Part shown: one piece after another, positions 6,793-16,217 of the stretch | Layout: each line of letters starts with the position of its first letter | Position numbering within the stretch: the stretch's first letter is position 1 | Source: Mycobacterium sp. | GTDB taxonomy: Bacteria; Actinomycetota; Actinomycetes; Mycobacteriales; Mycobacteriaceae | Length of the DNA: 56,389 bases | Direction: 5' to 3' | Assembly: GCF_019247635.1 (NCBI RefSeq) | Contig: NZ_JAFBAR010000101.1 | Coordinates: 1 to 56,389, forward strand | Position numbers and translations under genes: made by a program | Notes under the pieces: model-generated | Seen by the model: the letters and a program-made list of their open reading frames with translations, nothing else | Databases searched by the model: none | What the model was told of the DNA's origin: nothing

Positions 6793-8595
6793 ATGGTGTC
6801 GGCAAATCCACGGCCTGTGCCCGTGAAAAACGCAGGATCCGCCCACGATCGCCTATCGCGCGAAGTGTACGAGAACATGCATCGCCACATCATTGTCAGC
6901 GGTGACGACGCCCTGGCGACGACGATCGTCGAGGAGCTCAAAACCGCCGGCGCCACCGTGGTGAAACTCAAGGCGGACGAACTCGCCAGGGCCGATTTCA
7001 CCCGCGCGAGCGCCGTCGTCTGCGCCGGTGCCAACGACGCCAGAAACCTTGAAATCGCCTTGCTGGCAAGAAAATTCAATCCCAATGTGCGCGTGGTAGC
7101 ACGACTGGCGAATGACGTGCTGCGCGGCGCGGTCAACGCCGACAACGGTCCGGGCGCGATCCTCGACGTCGCCGACCTCGCGGCGCCCTCGGTGGTCGAG
7201 GCATGCCTGGCCCAGACCACTCACCCGTTCGAAGCGGCCGGCATCCAATTCGTGGTCTCGGGCACGGAGGCGCCGTACCACGCGACCCTGCGGGAGATCT
7301 ACGCCGACCTGGCGCCGGTCGCGGTGATCCACGGCAAGGACTCGCCCACGCCCGGCGAGGTAGTGCCCTGCCCGGGACGGGATCTGCCCGTGTACCGGGG
7401 CGACTGGACCTCGATGATCGGGACCAAAGACGAACTGGCCGCCCGCGGCATCAAGGTCCCCCGGCCGACCTCGACACGTTCTCACCACTCGTGGCTGCGG
7501 CGCTTGACGGACGCCTTGCACGCCGTGCGCGCCGACGCGAACCCGATGCTGCTGCCCGCGATGGGCATCGCGCTGCTCGTGGTGATCGCGTCAACGGTGT
7601 TCGTGCGCTTCGCCTATCGGCACCCGCGGATGTCGTGGTTGGACGCGTTCTACTTCACTTCCGAAACGGTCACGACGGTGGGCTACGGCGACTTCTCTTT
7701 CGCCCAGCAGAACACGTGGCTGCGCTTGTTCGCGATCGCGCTGATGTATGCCGGCGTGACCATCACCGCGGTCCTCGTCGCGTTCGTGGCCGACCTGCTG
7801 CTGTCGCGCCGCTTCGTCCACACGGCCGGGCTGCGACGGGCGCGGCACCTGCGCAACCATGTCGTGGTCGTCGGGCTCGGTTCCTTCGGCATCCGCGTCG
7901 TGAGCGACCTGACCGCGGCTGGATACGACGTCGCGGTGATCGAGCGCGACGAGAACAACCGCTTCCTGTCGACCGCGGCCAGACTCGACGTTCCGGTGAT
8001 CTTCGGGGATTCCACCCTGCGCCAGACGCTGGAGTCCGCCCGCGTCGACCGTGCCCGCGCGGTGGCGGTGCTCACCCAGGACGACATGGAGAATATCGAG
8101 ATCGGGATCGTGCTCCGCGAGATGCTGGGCCCGCGGGTGATGCCCGAGGTCGTTCGTCCCGAGGTTCCGATTGTGCTGCGCGTCTATGACCGGGCGCTGG
8201 GCGCCGCGGTGGCGCAGCGGTTCGGTTTCGAAAACGTCCGCTCGACGGTCGATCTGGCGGCCCCGTGGTTCATCGGCGCGGCGATGGGACTGCAGGTACT
8301 GGGGACGTTCTGGGTGGGGCAGCGCTCCTTCATGATCGGTGGCATGCATGTGGCGACGGGCAGCGAGCTCGACGGGCTGCGGATGCTGGAACTATCCACC
8401 CAAACGCGTGTCATCGCGATCACCCGACCGGAAGGTCAGGTCAGCCTGCGCCCTCGCCGCGATGCCCGGCTAAAGGGCGGCGACACCGTCTACCTCGTCG
8501 GGCCGTACCGCGAGTTGCTGGCGACCCTGCGCAAGGGACAGCCGCCCCAGCTGTCCGATGCCGAACAGCGGCCTCCCGGAGCGCGCGCGGGCTGA
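6793..8595 (+). CDS. Two-RCK potassium channel / NAD-binding ion channel protein
   Basis: A 600-residue protein with an N-terminal Rossmann-like RCK/TrkA-N region (about residues 29-200, MHRHIIVSGDDALATTIVEEL), a pore module with two membrane helices around residues 250-345 containing the potassium selectivity filter TVGYGD at about 295-300, and a second RCK domain (about 352-600, HVVVVGLGSFGIRVVSDLTAAGYDVAV). This layout, with RCK domains on both sides of the pore, fits a ligand-gated K+ channel. The start is uncertain: ATG 6793 or ATG 6877, the latter beginning exactly at the first RCK strand and giving 572 residues. No partner gene is obvious. Confidence 0.9.
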   Translation: MVSANPRPVPVKNAGSAHDRLSREVYENMHRHIIVSGDDALATTIVEELKTAGATVVKLKADELARADFTRASAVVCAGANDARNLEIALLARKFNPNVRVVARLANDVLRGAVNADNGPGAILDVADLAAPSVVEACLAQTTHPFEAAGIQFVVSGTEAPYHATLREIYADLAPVAVIHGKDSPTPGEVVPCPGRDLPVYRGDWTSMIGTKDELAARGIKVPRPTSTRSHHSWLRRLTDALHAVRADANPMLLPAMGIALLVVIASTVFVRFAYRHPRMSWLDAFYFTSETVTTVGYGDFSFAQQNTWLRLFAIALMYAGVTITAVLVAFVADLLLSRRFVHTAGLRRARHLRNHVVVVGLGSFGIRVVSDLTAAGYDVAVIERDENNRFLSTAARLDVPVIFGDSTLRQTLESARVDRARAVAVLTQDDMENIEIGIVLREMLGPRVMPEVVRPEVPIVLRVYDRALGAAVAQRFGFENVRSTVDLAAPWFIGAAMGLQVLGTFWVGQRSFMIGGMHVATGSELDGLRMLELSTQTRVIAITRPEGQVSLRPRRDARLKGGDTVYLVGPYRELLATLRKGQPPQLSDAEQRPPGARAG

Positions 8596-8602
8596 TTGAC
8601 CG

Positions 8603-9499
8603 TCAGCGCTGGAGTTCAGCGGCGACGGCCGCGGCGCGCCGCAACTGCCCGAGGTCCGAGCTGGTCGGGATGAGCTGGACTTCGTCGGTGCCCACCTCGG
8701 CGAAGCCGCGCAGCACCGCCACCAGCTCGTCCTCGCTGCCGGCCCAGCCGGTCGTCGGCGCCATGGCGTCGACGTACTCGGCCGGGATCCAGTTCATGTA
8801 GCGCAGCAAATGCCGGTGCAGCTGCGCGCGAGCCTCCTCGGGTGGCCCGAAGGCGAACCAGAACGACGTCGCCAGGTGGGGTTTGGGTTTGCCGGCCGCC
8901 GACCACGCGGCCCGCGCCACATCGTAGAGCTCGTTCTGCTTGACGACGTCCAGGTCCAGGGTGTTGCCGGCCAAGCCGTCGGCCCAGGCCGCGGCCCTGC
9001 GGATGGTTTTGGGCCCCATGCCGCCGATCAGCAGCGGCGGGCCCCCGGCCTGGATTGGCGGCGGCCCGACCGGCAGCACCGAGTCGGTGACCTTTTCGCC
9101 GGCCCACACCCGTTTCATCACCGCCACCCGTTCGGCCATGGCCCGTGATGTCTGCGTCGTCGGGTCGGCACCGACGGCGCGGTAGTCCTCGTGCCTGCCG
9201 CCCACCCCGATGCCGACCGTCAAGCGTCCGCCGCTGAGCATGTCACCGGACGCCAGCGCCTTGGCCAGCATGACCGGGTCATGCAGCTGCGGCACGACCA
9301 CCGTCGTCACCAGCCGCACCCGTTCGGTCCAGGCGGCCAACGCGCCGAGCAGCGTCGGGCTGTCGGGATTGGCGAATGCGATGCGCTCACCCCAGCACAG
9401 GGACGAGAACGGGCCCTCGTCGATCGTCTGCGCCCAGTCCTTCAGCACCGCGGCGTCCAGGTCCGGTTCCATCACCGGCATCGTCATTCCTATCTGCAC
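8603..9499 (-). CDS. LLM-class (F420-dependent-type) oxidoreductase
   Basis: A 298-residue luciferase-like monooxygenase family protein. Family signatures include the N-terminal barrel strand (MQIGMTMPVM), the segment VVPQLHDPVMLAKALASGDMLSGGRL cut here as LHDPVMLAKAL and GDMLSGGRLTVGIGVGG, and the PPIQAGGPPLLIGG strand. Many mycobacterial members use F420 rather than FMN. The start may be the GTG at 9499 or the ATG at 9487, four codons later. The stop lies 8 bp beyond the stop of the convergent channel gene. Substrate unknown. Confidence 0.88.
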   Translation of the reverse strand: MQIGMTMPVMEPDLDAAVLKDWAQTIDEGPFSSLCWGERIAFANPDSPTLLGALAAWTERVRLVTTVVVPQLHDPVMLAKALASGDMLSGGRLTVGIGVGGRHEDYRAVGADPTTQTSRAMAERVAVMKRVWAGEKVTDSVLPVGPPPIQAGGPPLLIGGMGPKTIRRAAAWADGLAGNTLDLDVVKQNELYDVARAAWSAAGKPKPHLATSFWFAFGPPEEARAQLHRHLLRYMNWIPAEYVDAMAPTTGWAGSEDELVAVLRGFAEVGTDEVQLIPTSSDLGQLRRAAAVAAELQR

Positions 9500-9517
9500 G
9501 AACGTGATTCTGGCAGC

Positions 9518-9940
9518 ATGGGTCGGGTGGGTTTAAGCAGCACGTCAATCGCGCACGTCAGGCTGACCGTCACCGACATCGAGCGATCTCGGCAGTTCTA
9601 CGAGAGCGTGTTCGGGTGGGCCGTGTTGCTGGAAATTCCTGAGGACGCCAGCGAAGCAACCCGCAGCCAGCTGGACTTCCTGCACGGCGGTGTGATCTAC
9701 GACCTGGGCGGCACGCTGCTCGGGCTGCGGCCGGTGGCCAACGACCGCTTCGACGAGAACCGCGCCGGCCTGGACCACCTCGCCTTTCGGGCGGCCAGCA
9801 AGTCCGAATTAGACTCGGCCGCAGAGCATCTCGACAACTTGGGCATCGGGCACGAGCCGGTCAAAGATATTGGGCCGGCCTATATACTGCAATTCCGCGA
9901 CCCGGACAACATCGCGCTCGAGCTCAGCGCGCCGAAATGA
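9518..9940 (+). CDS. VOC (glyoxalase/bleomycin-resistance) family protein
   Basis: From ATG 9518 this gives 140 residues with one vicinal oxygen chelate unit pair: IAHVRLTVTDIERSRQFYESVFGW near the N-terminus and GPAYILQFRDPDNIALELSAP at the C-terminus. The His of AHVRL, Asp/His in GLDHLAF and the Glu of ALEL are the usual metal-ligand positions. A GTG three codons later is an alternative. It diverges from the LLM gene with only 18 bp between starts, so promoters overlap the coding ends. Enzymes of this fold include glyoxalases, dioxygenases and drug-binding proteins; no specific role can be given. Confidence 0.85.
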   Translation: MGRVGLSSTSIAHVRLTVTDIERSRQFYESVFGWAVLLEIPEDASEATRSQLDFLHGGVIYDLGGTLLGLRPVANDRFDENRAGLDHLAFRAASKSELDSAAEHLDNLGIGHEPVKDIGPAYILQFRDPDNIALELSAPK

Positions 9941-10020
9941 CTTCGGCGCGAGGGTGCGCAGAATGACGGCTATGCCGGCGTGTCGCTGCACAACCACGCA
10001 CGGTCGCGGGGAACGGGGGG

Positions 10021-10491
10021 TTAGGCGCCGTGCCGCTTGCTCTCCTGGTCGCGATAGTTGTCGGCGAGCTGTTGGACATGGTGGGGCAGGGCGCCGGCGG
10101 CGACGTCGGCCAACGTGGTCTCTTCCAGCACCGAGCGCATGCTGGCGCGCAGCGCCCGCCACACGTCGGTCAACGCGGTTGTCGGCCCGGAGTAGGGCAG
10201 GTCACCGAGGCCAATGTCGCGGACGCTGGCCAGCGGGCCGTCGATGCTGCGCAGCACGTCGGCGATGCTGATCTCGCTCCCTGGACGCGCCAGCTCATAG
10301 CCGCCCTCGCGCCCGCGGTGGCTGCGCACCAGACGGTCGGTGCGCAGGTTGGTGAGGATGTCGACGAGAAATTGCGGCGGGATGCCTTGCGCCTGCGCCA
10401 GGTCGTCCGTCTTGACCAACGTGCCGGCGTCGGCCGTCGCGAGCTGGACCATCGCCCGCACGGCGTACTCCGCCTTGGCCGACATGCGCAT
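10021..10491 (-). CDS. Rrf2 family transcriptional regulator without cysteines (Rv1287-like)
   Basis: A 156-residue Rrf2 protein: winged helix at about residues 5-70 ([45 protein letters not shown]) followed by a dimerisation helix. It contains no cysteine, so it cannot ligate the Fe-S cluster used by IscR or NsrR; cysteine-free Rrf2 proteins such as CymR instead respond to cysteine synthesis. Its gene follows cysNC on the same strand with a 50-bp gap, the same association as Rv1287 in M. tuberculosis. Control of the cys operon is therefore a reasonable inference, perhaps through the palindrome at 13356-13373. Confidence 0.9.
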   Translation of the reverse strand: MRMSAKAEYAVRAMVQLATADAGTLVKTDDLAQAQGIPPQFLVDILTNLRTDRLVRSHRGREGGYELARPGSEISIADVLRSIDGPLASVRDIGLGDLPYSGPTTALTDVWRALRASMRSVLEETTLADVAAGALPHHVQQLADNYRDQESKRHGA

Positions 10492-10541
10492 TCTGAGAAT
10501 TGTGCCATTTGTCCCGGCACCGACGCGGGACGGCGGACAAC

Positions 10542-12386
10542 TTATGGCCGCAACTCGAGCAGGTCGACGACCAGCTGCGCCTGCTCCTGCGGCGTGCGGT
10601 CCGCGGCGAGTCGCAGGTCCGGATTCTTCGGCCGCTGATACGGGCTGTCAACACCGGTGAAATGCGTGATCTCGCCCGCCCGCGCCTTGGCGTACAGGCC
10701 CTTGGGATCACGCTTCTCGCATTCCTCGATAGGCGTGTCACAGAACACCTCGAAGAATTCAAACCCGCTGTCGGCGTGGACTTTACGAGCCATGGCGCGG
10801 TGCTCCTCGAGCGGGCTGATCGCGGGCACCAGCACGATCTGCCCGGAGTCGGCGAGCAGTGTCGCGACGTGTGCCAGTCTGCGCAGGTTCTCGGCGCGAT
10901 CGGCCATGGAAAAGCCGAGGTCGGCGTTGAGGCCGTGCCGTAGGTTGTCGCCGTCGAGAACGTAAGCGGGGACACCCTTTTCGAGCAACATCTGTTCTAC
11001 GAGCATGGCCACCGATGACTTGCCGGCACCCGATAGGCCGGTGAGCCACACCGTGCGGCCGCGGCAGGCCCGGTCCTCGGCGGTGACAAGAGACTTGTGC
11101 CGCACGGTGTTCGGGCTTGCCTTCTGAGCCGCGACGTCGCGCAACACCATGCCGGCGGCCACCGTGCCGTTGGTGTTGGGGTCGATGAGAATGAAGGAGC
11201 CGGTGCTGGCATTGCGGGTGTATTCGTCGAGCAACAGCGGCACCTGGGTGCGCAGCGAGATGCGGCCAAGTTCGTTGAGTTTCAGCGCCGTTGCGGTCTT
11301 GTCACGATGCAGGGTGTTGACGTCGAGCCGATAATCCAGCGCGGTGATCCGCGCGCGGGTGGTTCGGGTGGTGTGTTTGACCACGTACTCGCGGCCGGGC
11401 TCGAGGGCCGTGGAGTCGGCCATCCAGCACACCGTCGCGTCGAATTCCTGCGCGATCCGTGGTTGGTTGTGGGTACGGGCGATCATGTCGCCGCGCGAGA
11501 TGTCGATCTGGTCGGCCAGGGTCACCGACACCGCCATCGGCGGAAATGCCTCTGCCACAGGGCCAGTCGGGCCATCTATCGCCGCGATTCGGGTGCTCTT
11601 GCCGATCGGTAGCACCACCACCTCGTCGCCGGGGCGCATCACCCCGCTGGCCACGGTGCCCGCGTAGCTGCGGTGGTCCTGATGCTCAAGAGTGTGGGGC
11701 CGGATGACGTATTGAACCGGGAACCGCACGTCGACCAGGTTGCGGTCACCGGCGATGTAGACCTCTTCGAGGTGCGACAGCAGAGAGGGTCCCTCGTACC
11801 ACGGCGTCTTGTCGGACTTGGTCACCACGTTGTCGCCGTGCAGCGCCGACATCGGGATAGTGGCGACGTCTTGTACATCAAGGCGTGCGGCGAAGGCATG
11901 GAACTCGTCCCGGATCGCCTCGAATTTCTCTTTGTCCCAGTCGATCAGGTCCATCTTGTTGACCGCCAGCACGATGTGCTGGATGCCCAGCAACGACGCC
12001 AGGAAGGCATGCCGGCGGGACTGCTCGAGCAGGCCATGCCGGGCGTCGACCAACACGATTACCAGTTGGGCGGTGGACGCGCCAGTCACCATGTTGCGGG
12101 TGTACTGGATGTGGCCCGGGGTGTCGGCGATGATGAATTTGCGCTTGGGAGTAGCGAAGTAGCGGTACGCCACGTCGATCGTGATGCCCTGCTCACGTTC
12201 GGCCCGCAGGCCGTCGGTGACCAGCGCGAGGTCGGTGTACTCGTGGCCGCGCTCCTTGGACGTCTTCTCCACCGACGCCCACTGGTCTTCCATCACGGCC
12301 TTGGAGTCGTAGAGCAGGCGCCCGATCAGCGTGGACTTGCCGTCGTCGACTGACCCGGCGGTCGCCAGTCTCAGCAGTGTGGCCAT
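10542..12386 (-). CDS. cysNC: Bifunctional sulfate adenylyltransferase subunit 1 / APS kinase
   Basis: A 614-residue fusion. Residues 1 to about 430 are the GTPase subunit of ATP sulfurylase (P-loop [12 protein letters not shown], switch DTPGH, specificity motif NKMD). Residues about 440-614 are APS kinase (P-loop GLSGAGKSS, then [16 protein letters not shown] and the [14 protein letters not shown] region). Together with CysD it converts sulfate and ATP to APS and then PAPS, for sulfation and for reduction toward cysteine. Its start overlaps the cysD stop by one base (TGATG), indicating translational coupling. All key motifs look intact and the length equals that of M. tuberculosis CysN (Rv1286). 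Confidence 0.97.
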   Translation of the reverse strand: MATLLRLATAGSVDDGKSTLIGRLLYDSKAVMEDQWASVEKTSKERGHEYTDLALVTDGLRAEREQGITIDVAYRYFATPKRKFIIADTPGHIQYTRNMVTGASTAQLVIVLVDARHGLLEQSRRHAFLASLLGIQHIVLAVNKMDLIDWDKEKFEAIRDEFHAFAARLDVQDVATIPMSALHGDNVVTKSDKTPWYEGPSLLSHLEEVYIAGDRNLVDVRFPVQYVIRPHTLEHQDHRSYAGTVASGVMRPGDEVVVLPIGKSTRIAAIDGPTGPVAEAFPPMAVSVTLADQIDISRGDMIARTHNQPRIAQEFDATVCWMADSTALEPGREYVVKHTTRTTRARITALDYRLDVNTLHRDKTATALKLNELGRISLRTQVPLLLDEYTRNASTGSFILIDPNTNGTVAAGMVLRDVAAQKASPNTVRHKSLVTAEDRACRGRTVWLTGLSGAGKSSVAMLVEQMLLEKGVPAYVLDGDNLRHGLNADLGFSMADRAENLRRLAHVATLLADSGQIVLVPAISPLEEHRAMARKVHADSGFEFFEVFCDTPIEECEKRDPKGLYAKARAGEITHFTGVDSPYQRPKNPDLRLAADRTPQEQAQLVVDLLELRP

Positions 12387-13318
12387 CAGAAGTAGCCCTG
12401 CCGTTTGCGGTCTTCCATCCCGGCCTCCGAGATTCGATCGTCAGCCCTGGTCGCGCCCCGCTCGGTGAGCCGGGACACCGCGGTCTCGGCGATGACTTCG
12501 CTCACGGTGCCGGCCTGCGATTCCACACACCCGGTGCAGGTGACGTCCCCGACGGTGCGGAAGCGCACGGTAGCCTCCAACACCCGCTCGTCGGCGCGTG
12601 GCTGCATGTGCCGGTGTACGGCGAGCAACATGCCGTCACGCTGAAAAACCTTGCGGCGGTGGGCGAAATAGATCGACGGCAAGGTGATCTTCTCGGCGCC
12701 GATGTAGGACCAGATGTCGAATTCGGTCCAATTGGACAGTGGGAAGACCCGGATGTGCTCACCCTTGTGGTGCCGCCCGTTGTAGAGGTTCCACAGCTCG
12801 GGCCGCTGGACCTTGGGGTCCCACTGGCCGAACTCGTCGCGGAAGCTGAACACACGCTCCTTGGCGCGCGCCTTCTCTTCGTCGCGGCGAGCTCCCCCGA
12901 ACGCGGCGTCGAACTTGTTCTCCCGGATGGCGCGCAGCAGCGTCACGGTCTGGATCGGGTTGCGCGACGGGATCGTTTCGACGACCCGACCTGCGTCGAT
13001 GTCGTCCTGCACCGACGCCACCACCAACCGCACCCCGGCCTTCGCGACCAGCTCGTCGCGGGTCTCGATGACCTCATCAAAGTTGTGGCCGGTGTCGACG
13101 TGCATCACCGGGAACGGCAGCCTGCCCGGTTGGAACGCCTTGATCGCCAGATGCAGCATGACGATCGAGTCCTTACCCCCGGAGAACAGCAACACCGGCC
13201 GTTCGAACTCGGCCGCCACCTCCCGGATGATGTGGATCGCCTCGGCCTCCAGCGAGCGCAGATGGCTCAATTCGTACTGGCCGGCCGCCGGGCTGGCCTT
13301 CGCCTCGGTGCTGGTCAT
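12386..13318 (-). CDS. cysD: Sulfate adenylyltransferase subunit 2
   Basis: 310 residues from the ATG at 13316-13318, which has a GAGGG ribosome site; an upstream in-frame ATG at 13432 would add 38 residues read from the promoter region and is rejected. The PP-loop ATP pyrophosphatase motif SGGKDS is at about residues 50-55 and the C-terminus ends in the conserved RISEAGMEDRKRQGYF. It adenylates sulfate with CysNC in the cytosol. First gene of the cysD-cysNC-rrf2 operon. A palindrome lies about 40-55 bp upstream. Confidence 0.97.
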   Translation of the reverse strand: MTSTEAKASPAAGQYELSHLRSLEAEAIHIIREVAAEFERPVLLFSGGKDSIVMLHLAIKAFQPGRLPFPVMHVDTGHNFDEVIETRDELVAKAGVRLVVASVQDDIDAGRVVETIPSRNPIQTVTLLRAIRENKFDAAFGGARRDEEKARAKERVFSFRDEFGQWDPKVQRPELWNLYNGRHHKGEHIRVFPLSNWTEFDIWSYIGAEKITLPSIYFAHRRKVFQRDGMLLAVHRHMQPRADERVLEATVRFRTVGDVTCTGCVESQAGTVSEVIAETAVSRLTERGATRADDRISEAGMEDRKRQGYF

Positions 13319-13355
13319 CGGTCCCTCACGGTAATTCGGATAAAGTTGGCAGAAC

Positions 13356-13373
13356 TGACCATCTTTATGGTCA
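13356..13373 (-). promoter_or_regulatory. Palindromic candidate operator of the cys operon
   Basis: TGACCAT at 13356-13362 and ATGGTCA at 13367-13373 are perfect inverted 7-mers with a 4-bp spacer, 38 bp before the cysD start codon. The minus-strand TTGACC at its edge could also serve as a -35 element. Binding by the Rrf2 protein encoded at the end of this operon is inference. Confidence 0.5.
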
Positions 13374-13454
13374 ATGTTGTATATGGAACCAGCCGAGGCT
13401 TGCCGTGTCAATGAGGCCGGTCCGGCTCGCATGCGTTGGGAGCGCCGGCCGGTC

Positions 13455-13652
13455 GCCGAGCGTGAAATCTAGGCGAAAATCTGGCCGGATCTTCACCCTC
13501 AGAGCACGCTCGGCGAAGGCGTTTGCGCGCGAGGCCGGCCCGTCGCCGAGCGTGACATCTGGGCGAAAATCTGGCCAGATTTTCGCCGCCAGAGCACGCT
13601 CGGCGAAGGCGTGTGCGGGCGAAGGCGTGTGTCGGCGAAGGCGTGTGCGGGC
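13455..13652. repeat. Two tandem long palindromes followed by three 16-bp direct repeats
   Basis: The 368-bp gap 13319-13686 between cysD and canA holds no gene. It contains two copies, 90 bp apart (13455-13514 and 13545-13604), of a palindrome opening with GCCGAGCGTG and closing with CACGCTCGGC; the second has an inner perfect arm GGCGAAAATCTGG / CCAGATTTTCGCC. Then GAAGGCGTGTGCGGGC occurs three times in tandem (13605-13652, the middle copy with two changes), and a variant follows the first palindrome at 13515-13530. Confidence 0.85.
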
Positions 13653-13686
13653 GGCGGCGTACGTTCGTCGACGGCGTATGCGCGCG

Positions 13687-14178
13687 TTAGGTGGTGACCT
13701 CTTCGAGCTTGCCGGTGGCGACGTCGAAGACGAACCCACGCAACGACACGTGCTTGGTGACAAACGGGCTGTGCTCGATCCGGCGCAGTCCCTGCCGGAC
13801 GTCCTCGGCGAGATCCGGGAAGGCCTCGGCCGCCCAGGGCGGCTTGATGCCCGTCTCGTCCTGGATGGAGCGCTTGAAGTCGTCGTCGGTGAAGGTGAGC
13901 ATCCCGCAGTCGGTGTGGTGGATCAGGATGATCTCCTGGGTGCCCAGCAACCGCTGACTGATGGCCAACGAGCGAATCGCGTCGTCGGTGACGACGCCAC
14001 CGGCATTGCGGATGACGTGCGCCTCCCCCTCGTTGAGACCCAGGATGCGATAGACGTCGAGGCGGGCGTCCATGCACGCGACTACGGCGACGTGTTTGCT
14101 CGGCGGCAGCGGCAGTGGACCCCTGAAGGAGCTTGCGTACTGGGCATTGTTGGCCAGGTAGTCGTCGGTAACCGTCAC
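13687..14178 (-). CDS. canA: Beta-class carbonic anhydrase
   Basis: 163 residues from the GTG at 14176-14178, matching my recollection of Rv1284 (same length, start TVTDDYLANN). Zinc-site motifs are present: CMDAR (about residues 35-39) and HHTDCG (about 87-92), with the Asp/Arg pair of CMDAR needed for catalysis. It interconverts CO2 and bicarbonate in the cytosol. Upstream in-frame ATG 14265 would give 192 residues but the extension is not family-like. It is divergent from oppB across 160 bp. Confidence 0.95.
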   Translation of the reverse strand: MTVTDDYLANNAQYASSFRGPLPLPPSKHVAVVACMDARLDVYRILGLNEGEAHVIRNAGGVVTDDAIRSLAISQRLLGTQEIILIHHTDCGMLTFTDDDFKRSIQDETGIKPPWAAEAFPDLAEDVRQGLRRIEHSPFVTKHVSLRGFVFDVATGKLEEVTT

Positions 14179-14337
14179 GCCGGTCTCCTCGATTTTCGCG
14201 GTGCGGAATTTGCTGCAGAGATCGATGCCGCGGTGGATCTTAGCAACGGCAGAACCGAATTTCACCGGTGTGGATCAGTCCGAGGCGAATCGACGATGTC
14301 CTCGCTACCCTGTCCCAATGCGACGCGGCGGTGGCGA

Positions 14338-15315
14338 GTGACGCGTTTTCTGCTGCGTCGGTTGTTCAAGTACGTCGTGCTGCTGGCGCTGGCGTCTTTC
14401 CTGACCTACTGCCTGACGTCGTTCACGTTTGCCCCGCTGGACAGCCTGTTGCACCGCAGCCCCCGCCCGCCCCAAGCCGTCATCGATGCCAAGGCGCACG
14501 CGCTCGGCCTGGACAAGGCCCTGATCCCCCGCTACTTGAACTGGGTGTCGCACGCCGTTCGCGGTGACTTCGGCACCACGATCACCGGCCAGCCGGTCGC
14601 CGCCGACCTCTGGCGCCGTGTCGGCGTCAGCCTGCGGCTACTGGTCACCGGGTCGGTGCTGGGCACCATCATCGGCGTGGTGGCCGGCGCGTGGGGCGCC
14701 ATCCGCCAGTACCGGCTCAGCGACCGTGTCGTCACCGCGTTGGCGCTGCTTTTGCTCAGCACGCCGATCTTCGTCACCTCCAACCTCTTCATCCTGGGCG
14801 CGCTGCATATCAACTGGGGCCTGGGTGTCCAACTCTTCGACTACACCGGGGAGACCTCGCCCGGGGTGACCGGCGGGGCGGGGGCCGATTTGGTCGACCG
14901 GGTGCAACATCTGGTCCTGCCGACCCTGACCCTGGCGTTGGCCGCAGCCGCCGGATACAGCCGCTATCAACGCAACGCGATGCTCGACGTGCTCGGCCAG
15001 GATTTCATCCGGACCGCCCGCGCCAAGGGTCTCACTCGGCGGCGCGCGCTACTCAAACACGGGCTACGCACCGCGCTGATCCCGATGGCGACCCTGTTCG
15101 CCTACGGGGTGGCCGGGTTGGTGACCGGCGCCGTATTCACCGAGAAGATCTTCGGCTGGCACGGCATGGGCGAATGGACGCTGCAGGGGATCGCCACCCA
15201 GGACACCAACATCGTCGCGGCGATCACGGTGTTCTCCGGCACGGTCGTGTTGCTGGCCGGCCTGCTGTCCGACGTCTTCTACGCGATGCTCGACCCGAGG
15301 GTCCGCGTTTCATGA
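14338..15315 (+). CDS. oppB: Peptide ABC transporter permease OppB
   Basis: 325 residues from the GTG at 14338, the same length as M. tuberculosis OppB (Rv1283c). An ATG at 14296 would add 14 residues. There is an N-terminal membrane helix (YVVLLALASFLTYCLTSF), a periplasmic segment, and five further helices; the EAA loop reads around GQDFIRTARAKGLTRRRALL (about residues 220-239), which contacts the ATPase. It forms the inner-membrane channel with OppC for peptide uptake. oppC overlaps its stop by 4 bp (ATGA). First gene of oppBCDA. Confidence 0.96.
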   Translation: MTRFLLRRLFKYVVLLALASFLTYCLTSFTFAPLDSLLHRSPRPPQAVIDAKAHALGLDKALIPRYLNWVSHAVRGDFGTTITGQPVAADLWRRVGVSLRLLVTGSVLGTIIGVVAGAWGAIRQYRLSDRVVTALALLLLSTPIFVTSNLFILGALHINWGLGVQLFDYTGETSPGVTGGAGADLVDRVQHLVLPTLTLALAAAAGYSRYQRNAMLDVLGQDFIRTARAKGLTRRRALLKHGLRTALIPMATLFAYGVAGLVTGAVFTEKIFGWHGMGEWTLQGIATQDTNIVAAITVFSGTVVLLAGLLSDVFYAMLDPRVRVS

Positions 15316-16217
15316 CCGCAACCATTCCCGCCGATGCGGTCCCCACAACTTTCACCTCCCGCCGAACCCTGCTGCGGCGCAGGTTCATGCGTAACCGTCC
15401 CGCGGTGGCGTCGCTGACGCTGTTGGTGCTGTTGTTCGTCGGCTGTTATGCACTGCCCTCGGTGCTGCCGTATTCCTATGAAGATCTGGATTTCGACGCG
15501 TTGCTGCAGCCGCCGAGCACCCGGCACTGGCTGGGCACCAACGCGTTGGGCCAGGACCTGTTGGCGCAGACGTTGCGGGGGATGCAGAAATCGATGCTGA
15601 TCGGCGTCTGCGTAGCCCTCATCTCCACCGGTATCGCCGCCACGGTCGGAACCGTTTCGGGGTATTTCGGCGGCCGGCGGGACACGGTGCTGATGTGGGT
15701 GGTCGACCTGCTGTTGGTGGTACCCAGCTTCATCCTCATCGCCATCGTCTCGCCGCGAACCAAGAACTCGTCCAACATCATGGTGCTGGTGCTGTTGCTG
15801 GCGGTCTTCGGCTGGATGGTCAGCTCCCGCATGGTGCGCGGTCTGACCATGAGCCTGCGCGACCGCGAATTTATCAGGGCCGCAAGGTATATGGGTGTCT
15901 CCAGTCGCCGGATAATTCTCGACCATGTGGTGCCCAACGTGGCGTCCATCCTGATCATCGACGCCACCCTTAACGTCGCATCCGCCATCCTGGCCGAAAC
16001 GGGTTTGAGCTTCCTGGGTTTCGGCATCCAGCCGCCCGACGTGTCGCTGGGGACCCTGATCGCCGACGGCACCCATTCGGCCACCACGTTCCCATGGGTT
16101 TTCCTCTTCCCGGCCGGGGTCCTGGTGTTGATCCTGGTGTGCGCCAACCTGGCCGGCGACGGGCTGCGGGACGCCTTCGACCCGAGCAGCACCAGCTTGC
16201 GGCGTGGCGCCCGATGA
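15312..16217 (+). CDS. oppC: Peptide ABC transporter permease OppC
   Basis: 301 residues, starting with an ATG that overlaps the oppB stop (ATGA). N-terminal cytoplasmic stretch of about 35 residues, then six membrane helices; the EAA loop is around [19 protein letters not shown] (about residues 190-208). The segment [18 protein letters not shown] is typical of OppC/DppC. It pairs with OppB. The stop overlaps the oppD start by 4 bp, so all three genes are translationally coupled. Confidence 0.96.
   Translation: MTATIPADAVPTTFTSRRTLLRRRFMRNRPAVASLTLLVLLFVGCYALPSVLPYSYEDLDFDALLQPPSTRHWLGTNALGQDLLAQTLRGMQKSMLIGVCVALISTGIAATVGTVSGYFGGRRDTVLMWVVDLLLVVPSFILIAIVSPRTKNSSNIMVLVLLLAVFGWMVSSRMVRGLTMSLRDREFIRAARYMGVSSRRIILDHVVPNVASILIIDATLNVASAILAETGLSFLGFGIQPPDVSLGTLIADGTHSATTFPWVFLFPAGVLVLILVCANLAGDGLRDAFDPSSTSLRRGAR

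Noticed and set aside
13319..13432. Longer cysD start at 13432
   Set aside because: It would place 38 codons over the palindrome and promoter; the ATG at 13316-13318 has a good ribosome site.
13455..13652. Tandem repeats considered as a CRISPR array
   Set aside because: Units are palindromes and 16-bp repeats without unique spacers of constant length, and no cas genes are nearby.
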